55,675 nt of DNA from an uncultured Faecalibacterium sp. (GTDB lineage Bacteria; Bacillota; Clostridia; Oscillospirales; Ruminococcaceae). The translations under genes were made by a program, and so were the position numbers. The notes beneath the pieces are model-generated. The model did no database searches, was not told the DNA's origin, and saw nothing but the letters and a program-made list of their open reading frames with translations. Below are positions 41,783-50,435 of this stretch, one piece after another. Within the stretch, counting starts at the first letter, position 1. Every line of letters starts with the position of its first letter. The DNA lies in assembly GCA_934525845.1 (NCBI GenBank), contig CAKSZS010000012.1, forward strand, positions 1-55,675, given 5' to 3'.

Positions 41783-43183
41783 TTATCGCTTGAAATCCAC
41801 ATCCATAAAGCGGGTATGGGCGCCATCCCAGCCCAGCGGCACCGTGCTGGTCTCACCGTGGCGATTCTTTGCCACGATACACTCTGCGGTGTCTGCGTCC
41901 ACTTCCGGTCCCTCCGAATTCTGGCTGGCGTAGTAGGCTTCGCGGTACAGGAACAGAACGCAGTCGGCGTCCTGCTCGATGGAGCCGGAATCTCGCAGAT
42001 CGGACAGCTGCGGGCGGTGGCTGGAATTGTTGCCCTGTTTTTCCACTGCACGGGACAGCTGGCTCAGCGCGATGATGGGCACGTTCATTTCCTTGGCCAT
42101 GATCTTCAGGTTCCGGGTGATGGAACTGATCTCCTGCACGCGGTTCTCGGTGCGCTGGCCGGTGGTCATCAGCTGCAGATAGTCGATGACGATCAGGCCC
42201 ACGTTGGGGCGGCTGGGATCCTGGTTCACCCGGCGGATCTTCGCCTTCATCTCCGCGATCGTAATGCCGGAAGTGTCATCCATATAGATCGGTGCGTCAT
42301 GCAGTTTTTCAGTGGCCAGGGCCAGATACTCCCAATCTTCGGCACGCAGGGCACCGGTGCGGAAGGCCTGGCTGTCGATGCCGGCCTCTGCCGACAGGAT
42401 GCGGTTGGTCAGCTGCTCCTTGGTCATTTCCAGACTGAAGATGGCCACCGGCACCTTCTGCTGCATGGCCACGCGGGTGGCGATGTTCAGTGCAAAACTG
42501 GTCTTGCCCATACCAGGGCGGGCGGCCAGAATGATAAGATCGCCGCGGCCCAGGCCGGTCAGCACCGTATCCAGCAGGCGGAATCCGGTCGGGATGCCCT
42601 TGTACTTGTCGGCATCCGGGCCGCTGATCTTCTGCAGATTGGTCAGGGTCTCCACCATGCTGGAGGAAAGCGGCGTCAGTGCGCTGGAATCCCGGCCGGA
42701 GCGGATCTCATAGATGCGCTGTTCGGCGTTTTCCAGCAGCAGGTCGGCATCCGGCTCATCCCCGGCGTCCTGCAGGATGTCCTTGGCCACATCCATCAGC
42801 TGGCGCACCCGGTATTTTTCCTGCACGATCTGCGCATAGGCCTTCACATTGGAAATGCTGGGCACCGTCTCGGCCAGACCGGTCAGATAGACCTTGGCAT
42901 CATCTGCGCTGGGGAACACGCCGTCCGAAATGACGGCATCCAGCAGGGTGACGAAGTCGATGGTCTGATCGTTGGTGAACAGCCGCAGCATCTCGGAATA
43001 GATCTGCGCGTTCTGCCGGGTGTAGAACATCTCCGGCTTGAGGATCTCCACCAGGTCGGTCAGCGTATCCGGCTTGAGCAGCACAGCACCCAGCACACTC
43101 TGCTCGGCCTGCAGATTGTACGGCAGGCTGATGCCCACACTTTCCAGATTCAGTTCATTGGAATAATGTCGTTCGTTCGGCAT
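41783..43183 (-). CDS. dnaB: Replicative DNA helicase DnaB
   Basis: This is 466 residues with the N-terminal primase-interaction domain (SLPYNLQAEQSVLGAVLLKP) and RecA-like helicase core: LIILAARPGMGKTSFALNIA (Walker A), FSLEMTKEQLTNRILSAEAG, LIVIDYLQLM (Walker B) and SQLSRAVEKQ. The C-terminus ends with IVAKNRHGETSTVPLGWD. It unwinds DNA at the replication fork as a hexamer. Gene order rplI, unknown, dnaB, tilS is on one strand. Confidence 0.97.
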   Translation of the reverse strand: MPNERHYSNELNLESVGISLPYNLQAEQSVLGAVLLKPDTLTDLVEILKPEMFYTRQNAQIYSEMLRLFTNDQTIDFVTLLDAVISDGVFPSADDAKVYLTGLAETVPSISNVKAYAQIVQEKYRVRQLMDVAKDILQDAGDEPDADLLLENAEQRIYEIRSGRDSSALTPLSSSMVETLTNLQKISGPDADKYKGIPTGFRLLDTVLTGLGRGDLIILAARPGMGKTSFALNIATRVAMQQKVPVAIFSLEMTKEQLTNRILSAEAGIDSQAFRTGALRAEDWEYLALATEKLHDAPIYMDDTSGITIAEMKAKIRRVNQDPSRPNVGLIVIDYLQLMTTGQRTENRVQEISSITRNLKIMAKEMNVPIIALSQLSRAVEKQGNNSSHRPQLSDLRDSGSIEQDADCVLFLYREAYYASQNSEGPEVDADTAECIVAKNRHGETSTVPLGWDGAHTRFMDVDFKR

Positions 43184-43189
43184 GGTCCT

Positions 43190-43627
43190 TTATCCTTTTG
43201 CATTGTTGTCGTATCCGTCCAGAAACAGGCCGTCCACAATATTGCAGAACACCTCCGGCTGCCTGAGCGGATGTGCTCTGCCTTTCCACCACATGGTCGT
43301 GCGGCTGGCGGAAAGCACCCGGACTTCCCCGTTTTTCAGGGTATAGGTCACGGTCAGTTCCGGGTCTGTGGTGTCCGGCGCCCCCAGCTTATAGTTCAGC
43401 AGGTTGGCCGCTTTGACCAGCAGCTCAACATTCTCAGTGTCCGTGACCGTAACGGAACCGCTGTCCAGGCTCACCAGGGTGACGCTCTGCACATCCTCCG
43501 CCTTGGGCAGCCCCAGCAGCGGCACTCCATACAGGCCGATCCAGACCGCTGACGCGATCAGCACCGACAGCACCACGGTCAGCAGGGTCTGCAGCCACGC
43601 GGAATGTTTCTTCTGTACTTGCTTCAT
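43190..43627 (-). CDS. Membrane-anchored protein of unknown function
   Basis: This is 145 residues with one N-terminal membrane anchor (WLQTLLTVVLSVLIASAVWI) and an extracellular beta-rich domain of about 105 residues (SVTLVSLDSGSVTVTDTENV, DPELTVTYTLKNGEVRVLSA). It is read as a signal-anchor protein, not a lipoprotein. It sits between rplI and dnaB, 6 bp before dnaB. No family is recognised. Confidence 0.75.
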   Translation of the reverse strand: MKQVQKKHSAWLQTLLTVVLSVLIASAVWIGLYGVPLLGLPKAEDVQSVTLVSLDSGSVTVTDTENVELLVKAANLLNYKLGAPDTTDPELTVTYTLKNGEVRVLSASRTTMWWKGRAHPLRQPEVFCNIVDGLFLDGYDNNAKG

Positions 43628-43649
43628 TTTCCGTTCCTCCCGGAAAAGC

Positions 43650-43679
43650 CAAAAAGCGCCCCCTGCTTTGAGGGGGCGC
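43650..43679 (-). terminator. Terminator after rplI
   Basis: The minus strand GCGCCCCCT and AGGGGGCGC stem with a CAAAGC loop and TTTTTGG lies between rplI and the membrane protein gene. Genes further down need read-through or another promoter. Confidence 0.85.
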
Positions 43680-43693
43680 AGACAGCAGACAGA

Positions 43694-44149
43694 TCAGGCC
43701 TGTTCCACTTCCACCTGAACCTTGAAGGAAGCGACCACGCCAACGTGCAGGCGAACCTTGCCGTTGAACACGCCGGCCTCCTTGATGTCCTTGGTTTCCA
43801 GTTCGATCTTCTTCTTATCGATGGCTGCACCGGCCAGCTGAGACAGCGCCTCAGCCACTTCCTTGCCGGTGACCTTGCCGTGCAGACGGCCGGATGCGCC
43901 GCCCTTGGCCTTGATGGTGACAGTCTTGCCCTCGATCTTGGCAGCCAGCTCCTTGGCGGCAGCCACGGTCTCTGCTTCATGGAAATCGGCAGCAGCTTCC
44001 TTGCTGCGGGCCACGTTCACAGCGCTGGCATCGGCCACAGCCGCCAGCTTGCGCGGAAACAGATAGTTGCGGGCGTAGCCGTCCGAGACCTCATGGATCT
44101 CGTCCTTTTTGCCGATGCCCTTGATATCCTGCTTGAGAATCACTTTCAT
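43694..44149 (-). CDS. rplI: 50S ribosomal protein bL9
   Basis: This is 151 residues, standard for bL9. The N-terminal domain MKVILKQDIKGIGKKDEIHE, VSDGYARNYLFPRKLA is unmistakable, followed by the long connecting helix and the C-terminal domain (GRLHGKVTGKEVAEAL, GVFNGKVRLHVGV). GAGGG precedes the ATG. It has its own promoter about 55 bp upstream. Confidence 0.97.
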   Translation of the reverse strand: MKVILKQDIKGIGKKDEIHEVSDGYARNYLFPRKLAAVADASAVNVARSKEAAADFHEAETVAAAKELAAKIEGKTVTIKAKGGASGRLHGKVTGKEVAEALSQLAGAAIDKKKIELETKDIKEAGVFNGKVRLHVGVVASFKVQVEVEQA

Positions 44150-44199
44150 GTTTATCCCTCACTTTTCACCGGAAAACCGGTGCAGTTCTTGTACTTTAT

Positions 44200-44228
44200 A
44201 GTATAGCGCATTTGTCGCTTTTGGGCAA
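44200..44228 (-). promoter_or_regulatory. rplI promoter
   Basis: The minus strand shows TTGCCC (44223-44228), 17 bp, TATACT (44200-44205). Confidence 0.8.
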
Positions 44229-44322
44229 GAGGGGATGCAAATGATACACCGTCTGTGGCGGCATGATGGGCGTGCGCGATGAAGATTTGCTTTGCAAAAT
44301 GATGTACGCCTGCGGGCGTAAT

Positions 44323-44379
44323 AACCCTCTCAGTCAAAACCTACCGGTTTTGCCAGCTCCCCCGAAGGGGGAGCTTTTT
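44323..44379 (+). repeat. Dispersed ACCCTCTCAGTC repeat, copy 3
   Basis: AACCCTCTCAGTC, AAAACCTACCGGTTTT, then GCCAGCTCCCCC, GAA and GGGGGAGCTTTTTC. It belongs to the same family as 10658-10713 and 33528-33580. The remaining non-coding stretch to glf (44380-44614) holds small hairpins (GGTTCTCTTTTGGTGCC near 44516, CTTTTGCAAAAGG near 44562) of the same dispersed kind but no gene. Confidence 0.75.
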
Positions 44380-44614
44380 CAAATCGGAGAAACGAGAAAA
44401 AAGCGTGAAGCGAAGCGGCTAGCTTTTTTCCGGTTCGACCTCTCCTTTGGGGTTGAAAAGGGCGAGCAGCCCCTTTCTCGTGGGTCCAGCGCGTCGAAAT
44501 CGCTGGCACTTTTCTGGTTCTCTTTTGGTGCCAAAAGAGAACATCTCCCGTCGGCAATGCCTTTTGCAAAAGGCCTAAAGCATAATCCACGCGACCGCTC
44601 TCTTGCGGGAAGCA

Positions 44615-45718
44615 TTACCCCAGCTCTTTTGCCGCTACGTCCAAGGCCGCCTCGATGACCTTATCCATGTCGTAGTACTTGTACTCACCCAGACGTCCGC
44701 CGAAGATCACGCCGTCCTCCGCATCGGCCAGCTTCTTATACTCTGCGTACAGAGCGCCGTTTTTCTCATCGTTGACCGGATAATACGGCTCATCGCCCTT
44801 TTTCCATTCGGTGCTGTATTCCCGGCTGATGACCGTCTTGGGCTGGGTGCCGAACTCAAAGTGCTTGTGCTCGATGATGCGGGTGTAGGGGGTCTCGGCA
44901 TCGGTGTAGTTCACCACGGCGTTGCCCTGATAGTTGTCGGTGTCCAGCACCTCGGTCTCAAAGCGGACGCTGCGGTACTGCAAAGCCCCCAGACGGTAGT
45001 CAAAATAGGCATCCACCGGGCCGGTGTACACCACCTTGTCGGCCAGGGCGTTCAGCGCCTCCCGGTCAGCCAGATAGTCCACATTCAGGCGCACCTCGGT
45101 GCCGTCCAGCATTTTTTCCACCATGGCCGTGTAGCCGCCGTTGGGAATGCCCTGATACAGCGCATTGAAATAGTTGTCATCATAGGTGAACCGGACCGGC
45201 AGGCGCTTGATGATGAAGGCCGGCAGCTCAGTGCAGGGGCGGCCCCACTGCTTGCCGGTGTAGCCCTTGATGAGCTTTTCGTAGATATCGGTGCCCACCA
45301 GGCTGATGGCCTGCTCTTCCAGATTCTGCGGATCGGTGATGCCGGCTTCCGCCCTCTGCTGTTCGATCTTGGCCTTGGCTTCCGCCGGGGTCACCACGCC
45401 CCACATCTTGTTGAAGGTGTTCATGTTGAAGGGCAGATTGTAGATCTCGCCGTGGTAGTTCGCCACCGGGCTGTTGGTGTAGCGGTTGAACTCCGCAAAC
45501 TGATTCACATACTGCCACACGGCCTTGTTGTTGGTGTGGAAGATGTGGGCACCGTAGCGGTGCACGTTGATGCCCTCCACCGCCTCGGTGTAGATATTGC
45601 CGGCAATGTGTCCTCGCTTGTCGATGACAAGGCATTTCTTTCCGGCCTTTTTTGCTTCATGGGCAAACACCGCACCGTACAGGCCGGCACCCACGATCAG
45701 GTAATCATACTGTTTCAT
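44615..45718 (-). CDS. glf: UDP-galactopyranose mutase
   Basis: This is 367 residues, normal for bacterial UGM. It has the FAD dinucleotide fold DYLIVGAGLYGAVFAHEAKK, VHRYGAHIFHTNNKAVWQYV, VNQFAEFNRYTNSPVANYHG, YTGKQWGRP and the C-terminal GGRLGEYKYYDMDKVIEAAL. It turns UDP-galactopyranose into UDP-galactofuranose for surface glycans. Its place between gdpP and rplI is unusual, since no other glycan gene is nearby. It is 18 bp after gdpP and is probably co-transcribed with it. Confidence 0.96.
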   Translation of the reverse strand: MKQYDYLIVGAGLYGAVFAHEAKKAGKKCLVIDKRGHIAGNIYTEAVEGINVHRYGAHIFHTNNKAVWQYVNQFAEFNRYTNSPVANYHGEIYNLPFNMNTFNKMWGVVTPAEAKAKIEQQRAEAGITDPQNLEEQAISLVGTDIYEKLIKGYTGKQWGRPCTELPAFIIKRLPVRFTYDDNYFNALYQGIPNGGYTAMVEKMLDGTEVRLNVDYLADREALNALADKVVYTGPVDAYFDYRLGALQYRSVRFETEVLDTDNYQGNAVVNYTDAETPYTRIIEHKHFEFGTQPKTVISREYSTEWKKGDEPYYPVNDEKNGALYAEYKKLADAEDGVIFGGRLGEYKYYDMDKVIEAALDVAAKELG

Positions 45719-45736
45719 GGTCAGATCCTCTCAAAA

Positions 45737-47710
45737 TCATTCGGTTCCGCTCTTTTTCTGGGATGTCCAATAGGCATCGATGGCGGTCTCCATGCGGGAA
45801 CGTGCTGCTTCCGGGGTAATGTGCTTGAGCTGTGCCGCCGCCATGGTCTGGTGGCCGCCGCCGCCCAGGCTCTCCATGATGACCTGCACGTTGACGGCCC
45901 CCAGACTGCGGGCGGAAATGTTTACGCCGGTGCCCACCTGGACCGCCACAAAGCTGGCATCCACGCCCTGAATGGTCAGCAGATCGTTGGCTGCCTGCGC
46001 CACGGCCACCCGGGCTTCCGGCGGCACCTCACCGCTTACCGAAATGGCGCAGTTTTTATACATCTGTGCCTTTTCCACCAGATCTGCCTTGGCGTTGTAT
46101 TCCACCATGCTCACATCGAAGAGCTGTCGCACCCGCTCAGTCTCCGCACCATAGCGGCGCAGCGCTGCAGCGGCTTCAAAGGTACGCACGCCGGTATGCA
46201 GCGTAAAGTCCCTTGTATCCAGCATAATGCCGGACAGCAGGCCTTCGGCTTCCACCCGGTTGGGTTTGTCATCCCGATCGCCCACATACTGCAGCAGTTC
46301 CGTGACCAGCTCGCTGGCCGAAGAAGAATACGGCTCGTGGCAGACCAGGGCGGGATTTTCGATGTAGCCCACGCCCTTGCGGTGGTGGTCGATGACGGCC
46401 ACCTTGCCGCACTTTTCCAGGATCTCCCGGCTCTCCACAAGGCCCACCTGGTATGTATCCACCACCACGCACAGGGTGCGCTTGGAGATGATGGGCAGAG
46501 CGTCCTTCGGGTCAATGAAGTCGTCCCGCTGGCCCGCCTTGCACAACGCATCGATCAGGCTGCCCGCCAGCGTGGCGTCCCGCCGGACGGCGATGACCGC
46601 CGGGACATCGCAGATCTTGCAGATGCGCAGGACACCTTCGGCAGAGCCGATGGCGTCCAGATCACTCATACGGTGGCCCATGATGACCACATGATCGGCT
46701 TCCTTGATGAGTTTGACCAGCTGGTCGGCCACGATGCGGCTGCGCACCTTGCTGCGCTTTTCCACGCCGTGGCTGACGCCGCCGTAGAAGATGAATCCAT
46801 CCGGCGTCATTTCAGCGGCCTGGTCACCGCCGCGCCCCTGCGCCATGTCCAGTGCTTCCACTGCCATATCCTGCGCTTCCCGCAGGGTCTTGGCACCGCG
46901 GCCAATGCCGATGGAAAGGGACAGATTCACGCTGGGATCCAGAGCACGGATCTTATCCAGCACATCATAGCCGCGCTTGGCAAACTGTTCCAGCTGGCGC
47001 TCTTCCACCACCGCGATGTAGCGGCCGCTGGCCACCCGGCGCAGGAAGCCGTTGCCCCGGCCGATCATCTCTTCCAGAATGCGGTTGATGCCTTCCAGCA
47101 GACGGGCACGCTCGCTGTCCAGCATATCGCCGAACACATCATCGTAGCCGTCCACCAGGAAGACCAGATAGCCCGGGCGGCTGGCCTTGTACTCAGTCTC
47201 GATGCGGCGCAGGGCGGTCTCTTCGTTCAGCACCAGCAGGGTCATGCACTCCGCCCCGCCGGGCACCGTGGAACTGTGCACGCTCCAGAAGCCGTCCGCC
47301 AGGGTCAGCAGCTGACCGGCCGGAGTGCGGCACTGCTGCAGATCCAGACCCGGCAGCACTTTCTGCACCCGGCTGACCAGTACTTCCGCGCCGCCGAGAA
47401 TGCGGGCGCAGAATTCCGCATTGTACCACAGCACCGTCTCGCCGGACAGCAGCGCCGCCGGCTGGGACAGCTGTTCCAGGCTGAATTTTGCCTTGGACTT
47501 TTCAAAATTGCGGCCGCGGATCCAGCGCACGACCCAATTGCGCAGTCTGTAGCGGAACACCGCCGCCCAGATGCCCCACAGGATCATCAGGATCAGCAGC
47601 AGCGGCCAGATCTTCGGGCGCTGGATCAGCAGGACAAGGACCAGAAGCGCACACAGCGCTGCCAGACTTGCCGTCAGCATTTCCATCGTCCATCTTGGTT
47701 TTTGTTTCAT
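45737..47710 (-). CDS. gdpP: c-di-AMP phosphodiesterase GdpP
   Basis: This is 657 residues from the ATG at 47710, 9 nt after GGGGAGG. Two N-terminal transmembrane helices (LTASLAALCALLVLVLLIQ, LLLILMILWGIWAAVF) are followed by a PAS-like region, a degenerate GGDEF domain (LSLSIGIGRGAKTLREAQDM) and DHH/DHHA1 phosphodiesterase domains (MGHRMSDLDAIGSAEG, VVVDTYQVG, VIDHHRKG, ESLGGGGHQTMAAAQ). It hydrolyses c-di-AMP and so sets cell-wall and osmotic homeostasis. It is encoded between the RNase J gene and glf. Confidence 0.96.
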   Translation of the reverse strand: MKQKPRWTMEMLTASLAALCALLVLVLLIQRPKIWPLLLILMILWGIWAAVFRYRLRNWVVRWIRGRNFEKSKAKFSLEQLSQPAALLSGETVLWYNAEFCARILGGAEVLVSRVQKVLPGLDLQQCRTPAGQLLTLADGFWSVHSSTVPGGAECMTLLVLNEETALRRIETEYKASRPGYLVFLVDGYDDVFGDMLDSERARLLEGINRILEEMIGRGNGFLRRVASGRYIAVVEERQLEQFAKRGYDVLDKIRALDPSVNLSLSIGIGRGAKTLREAQDMAVEALDMAQGRGGDQAAEMTPDGFIFYGGVSHGVEKRSKVRSRIVADQLVKLIKEADHVVIMGHRMSDLDAIGSAEGVLRICKICDVPAVIAVRRDATLAGSLIDALCKAGQRDDFIDPKDALPIISKRTLCVVVDTYQVGLVESREILEKCGKVAVIDHHRKGVGYIENPALVCHEPYSSSASELVTELLQYVGDRDDKPNRVEAEGLLSGIMLDTRDFTLHTGVRTFEAAAALRRYGAETERVRQLFDVSMVEYNAKADLVEKAQMYKNCAISVSGEVPPEARVAVAQAANDLLTIQGVDASFVAVQVGTGVNISARSLGAVNVQVIMESLGGGGHQTMAAAQLKHITPEAARSRMETAIDAYWTSQKKSGTE

Positions 47711-47750
47711 GAGCAACTGCCTCCCCGATCAAATGCTGTGCCGGCCCGGG

Positions 47751-49571
47751 TCAGACCTCCATCAGGATGGGCAGGATCATCGGGCTGCGCTTGGTGCGCC
47801 GGTAGATATAGCTGCTCAGCGCCTCGCGCACGCGGGTCTTGACGCTGTTCCAGTCGCGGACGTGTTCGTCCACGCAGCGCTCCAGCGCATTTTCCACAAT
47901 GCTCTGGGCACCATCCATCAGGCTCTCGTTCTCGCGCACATACACAAACCCGCGGCTGACCAGATCCGGGCCGGCCAGCACCTTACCGGTCTTGCTGTCC
48001 ACGGTGGCCACGATGATGACCAGACCGTCCTCGGACAGGTGCTTGCGGTCCCGCAGGACCACGTTGCCCACATCGCCCACACCCAGGCCGTCCACCATGA
48101 CAGCGCCGGCTGTGACCGGCTCGCCCAGTTTCATCTCATCCTGGCTGAGGATAACGTTGGAGCCGTTCTCGGCGATCAGGATGTTGCTGGTGGGGATGCC
48201 CAGGCTGGCCGCCGTGAGGGCGTGTTTCTTCAGCTGCTTGTACTCGCCGTGCACAGGCAGGAAATACTTGGGCCGGGTCAGGGTGAGCATCAGCTTCTGC
48301 TCCTCCTGGCAGGCGTGGCCGGAAACGTGCACATCGTACATACTCTCATAGATGACCTCTGCGCCCAGCAGCAGCAGACCGTTGACGATCTTGGTCACGC
48401 TCTTCTCGTTGCCGGGGATGGGGTTGGCCGAAATGATGATGAAATCGCCGGGGCCGACCCGCACCTGGCGGTGGCTGCAGGAAGCCATGCGGCTCAGCGC
48501 ACTCAGCGGCTCACCCTGACTGCCGGTGGTGATGAGCACCACCTGTTCCGGCGGATACTGGTTCAGCTCGTCCACACTGATGAGGGTGCCCTCCGGGATG
48601 TGCATATAGCCCAGTTCCTGAGCCATGGCAGTATTGTTGACCATGCTGCGGCCGCTGAACGCCACCTTGCGGCCATCCTCCACGGCCAGATCGATGATCT
48701 GCTGCACACGGTAGATGTTGGATGCAAAGGTCGCAATGATGATGCGCTTGTTGCGGGCGCGGGCAAACAGACTGCGCACACCGGCTGCCACCTTCTGTTC
48801 GGTGGCAGTAAAGCCCGGGCGCTCTGCGTTGGTGGAGTCGCTCAGCAGGGCCAGCACGCCGCGCTGACCATACTCGGCCAGGGTGGACAGGTCAGTTACG
48901 CCGCAGGCCAGCGGGGTGTAATCGATCTTGAAGTCGCCGGTCTGAATGATGGTGCCGGCGGGGCTGTCGATGGCAAAGGCCACCGAGTCCGGGATGGAGT
49001 GGTTGACATGGATGGGTTCCACGGTGAAGCAGCCCAGCTTGACCTTCTGCTTGGGCACGATCTCCACGAACTTGGTCTTACCGGCCAAGCCGAACTCTTC
49101 CAGCTTGTTCTTGATGAGGCCGCAGGTCAGGCGGGTGCCGTAGATGGGCAGGTCGAACTTCTGCAGCAGATACGGGATGCTGCCGATGTGATCCTCGTGG
49201 CCGTGGGTGATGAGCAGACCTTTGATCTTGTCCTTGTTCTGCACCACGAAGGTGAAGTCCGGGATGACCATGTCCACGCCATACATATCGCTGTCCGGGA
49301 AGACCAGGCCGCAGTCCACGATGATCATATCCCCGTTGCACTCGTATACGGTCATGTTCTTGCCCACTTCGCCCAGGCCGCCCAGCGGGTAGATGTGGAT
49401 GGGGACAGCGGCCTCTTTGGGCTGCTGCGGACGGCGGGGGCGCCGGTTGTAATACGGGCGGCGGGGTGCACGGGGGCGCTTCTCGCCCTGCGCAGCAGCT
49501 GCCGGAGCGGCTGCATTCTGCTTGCCGCGTGCCGCGGCGGTGGATTCTTTCATTTCTTTCGTCTGAGCCAT
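47751..49571 (-). CDS. rnj: Ribonuclease J
   Basis: This is 606 residues from the ATG at 49571 (GGAGG 5 nt upstream). The first roughly 55 residues are a basic, Ala/Arg/Pro-rich extension (EKRPRAPRRPYYNRRPRR). The metallo-beta-lactamase/beta-CASP core follows: YPLGGLGEVGKNMTVYECNG, ITHGHEDHIGSIPYL (HxHxDH), LLSDSTNAERPGFT, TTGSQGEPLSALSRMA and SGHACQEEQKLML. It acts in RNA decay and 5'-end processing as exo- and endonuclease. The 5' leader of about 260 nt carries a terminator-like hairpin. Confidence 0.95.
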   Translation of the reverse strand: MAQTKEMKESTAAARGKQNAAAPAAAAQGEKRPRAPRRPYYNRRPRRPQQPKEAAVPIHIYPLGGLGEVGKNMTVYECNGDMIIVDCGLVFPDSDMYGVDMVIPDFTFVVQNKDKIKGLLITHGHEDHIGSIPYLLQKFDLPIYGTRLTCGLIKNKLEEFGLAGKTKFVEIVPKQKVKLGCFTVEPIHVNHSIPDSVAFAIDSPAGTIIQTGDFKIDYTPLACGVTDLSTLAEYGQRGVLALLSDSTNAERPGFTATEQKVAAGVRSLFARARNKRIIIATFASNIYRVQQIIDLAVEDGRKVAFSGRSMVNNTAMAQELGYMHIPEGTLISVDELNQYPPEQVVLITTGSQGEPLSALSRMASCSHRQVRVGPGDFIIISANPIPGNEKSVTKIVNGLLLLGAEVIYESMYDVHVSGHACQEEQKLMLTLTRPKYFLPVHGEYKQLKKHALTAASLGIPTSNILIAENGSNVILSQDEMKLGEPVTAGAVMVDGLGVGDVGNVVLRDRKHLSEDGLVIIVATVDSKTGKVLAGPDLVSRGFVYVRENESLMDGAQSIVENALERCVDEHVRDWNSVKTRVREALSSYIYRRTKRSPMILPILMEV

Positions 49572-49582
49572 TCTGACCTCCA

Positions 49583-49633
49583 AAAATAAGGACTGCACAG
49601 GCCGCGCCCCGGTTGGGGCCAGCCGCGCAGTGC
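49583..49633 (-). promoter_or_regulatory. Terminator-like hairpin in the RNase J leader
   Basis: On the minus strand GCACTGCGCGGCTGGCCCC can pair with GGGGCGCGGCCTGTGCAGT (with small bulges). It is followed by CCTTATTTTTGG, which runs into the ribosome binding site. A 42-codon overlapping frame from an ATG at about 49677 passes through it. It may act as an attenuator or RNase J-sensitive leader. Confidence 0.5.
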
Positions 49634-49840
49634 ATGGGGAAGCACCTGAAAAATCGCATCGGCTTCCGTTGGATGCATCGTATAGAATTTTCCGATCAGC
49701 GTGCTTTTTGTGCCGCGCTGTTTGTTCCGTAAGAATCGTTCAGCCCATACCGTCCATCTGTTCGATGCGACCGCGGCTTTTCTGCAGGAACGCCTGAGCG
49801 CACGCCCTTGGTGCGCCCCTATACGCATTTTGTTAGGACA

Positions 49841-49869
49841 AGTATAGTATTTTGGGGCCTTTTTGTCAA
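49841..49869 (-). promoter_or_regulatory. Promoter of the rnj-gdpP-glf transcript
   Basis: The minus strand shows TTGACA (49864-49869), 17 bp, TATACT (49841-49846). Both hexamers are near consensus. Confidence 0.85.
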
Positions 49870-49911
49870 TTCCAAGGTTTGGCAAAGGGGGTGCCGCTTA
49901 TGCATTGACTC

Positions 49912-49940
49912 TTGACATCCCGGCAAAAAGAGCGCTAAAT
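49912..49940 (+). promoter_or_regulatory. rnhA promoter
   Basis: TTGACA (49912-49917), 17 bp, CTAAAT (49935-49940). It is divergent from the rnj promoter. Confidence 0.65.
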
Positions 49941-49970
49941 AAAGGTACTATCAACACGAAGGAGAACCGC

Positions 49971-50435
49971 ATGAAGCAGGTCGAAGTCTACACCGACGGT
50001 GCGTGCAGCGGCAACCCCGGCCCGGGCGGCTGGGGCGCTGTGCTGCGCTACCGTTTCAACGGCAGGGTCTACGAAAAAGAACTGAGCGGCGGCGAAGCCA
50101 GCACCACCAACAACCGTATGGAGCTGACCGCCTTCATCGAGGCACTGCGCCAGCTCAAGGAACCTTGCGAAGTCCGCCTGTGTTCGGACAGCCAGTATGT
50201 CATCAATGGGCTGGAAAAGGGCTGGGCCAAGGGCTGGCAGCGCCGCGGCTGGAAGAAGTCGGACGGCTCCCCTGCCCTGAACCCGGATCTCTGGGCGCAG
50301 GCACTGGAGCAGGAAGCCCGGCACAAGATCACCTACGTCTGGGTCAAAGGCCATGCCGGACACCCGGAAAACGAACGCTGCGACCAGCTGGCCGTGGCAC
50401 AGAGCAAAGCACATGGCGGGAGGCAGGGAACATGA
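49971..50435 (+). CDS. rnhA: Ribonuclease HI
   Basis: This is 154 residues behind AAGGAG. Catalytic acids are in VYTDGACSGNPGPGGWGAVL, NNRMELTAFIEAL and LCSDSQYVINGLEKGW. KGWQRRGWKKSDGSPALNPD is the basic substrate-binding handle of the E. coli-type enzyme, and WVKGHAGHPENERCDQLA holds the last site. It removes RNA from RNA-DNA hybrids. Its stop overlaps the start of a MnmA-like gene by 4 bp. Confidence 0.97.
   Translation: MKQVEVYTDGACSGNPGPGGWGAVLRYRFNGRVYEKELSGGEASTTNNRMELTAFIEALRQLKEPCEVRLCSDSQYVINGLEKGWAKGWQRRGWKKSDGSPALNPDLWAQALEQEARHKITYVWVKGHAGHPENERCDQLAVAQSKAHGGRQGT

Noticed and set aside
44603..47842. 1079-codon frame antisense to glf and gdpP
   Set aside because: The sense genes are unmistakable; the antisense product is compositionally biased and lacks a ribosome binding site.
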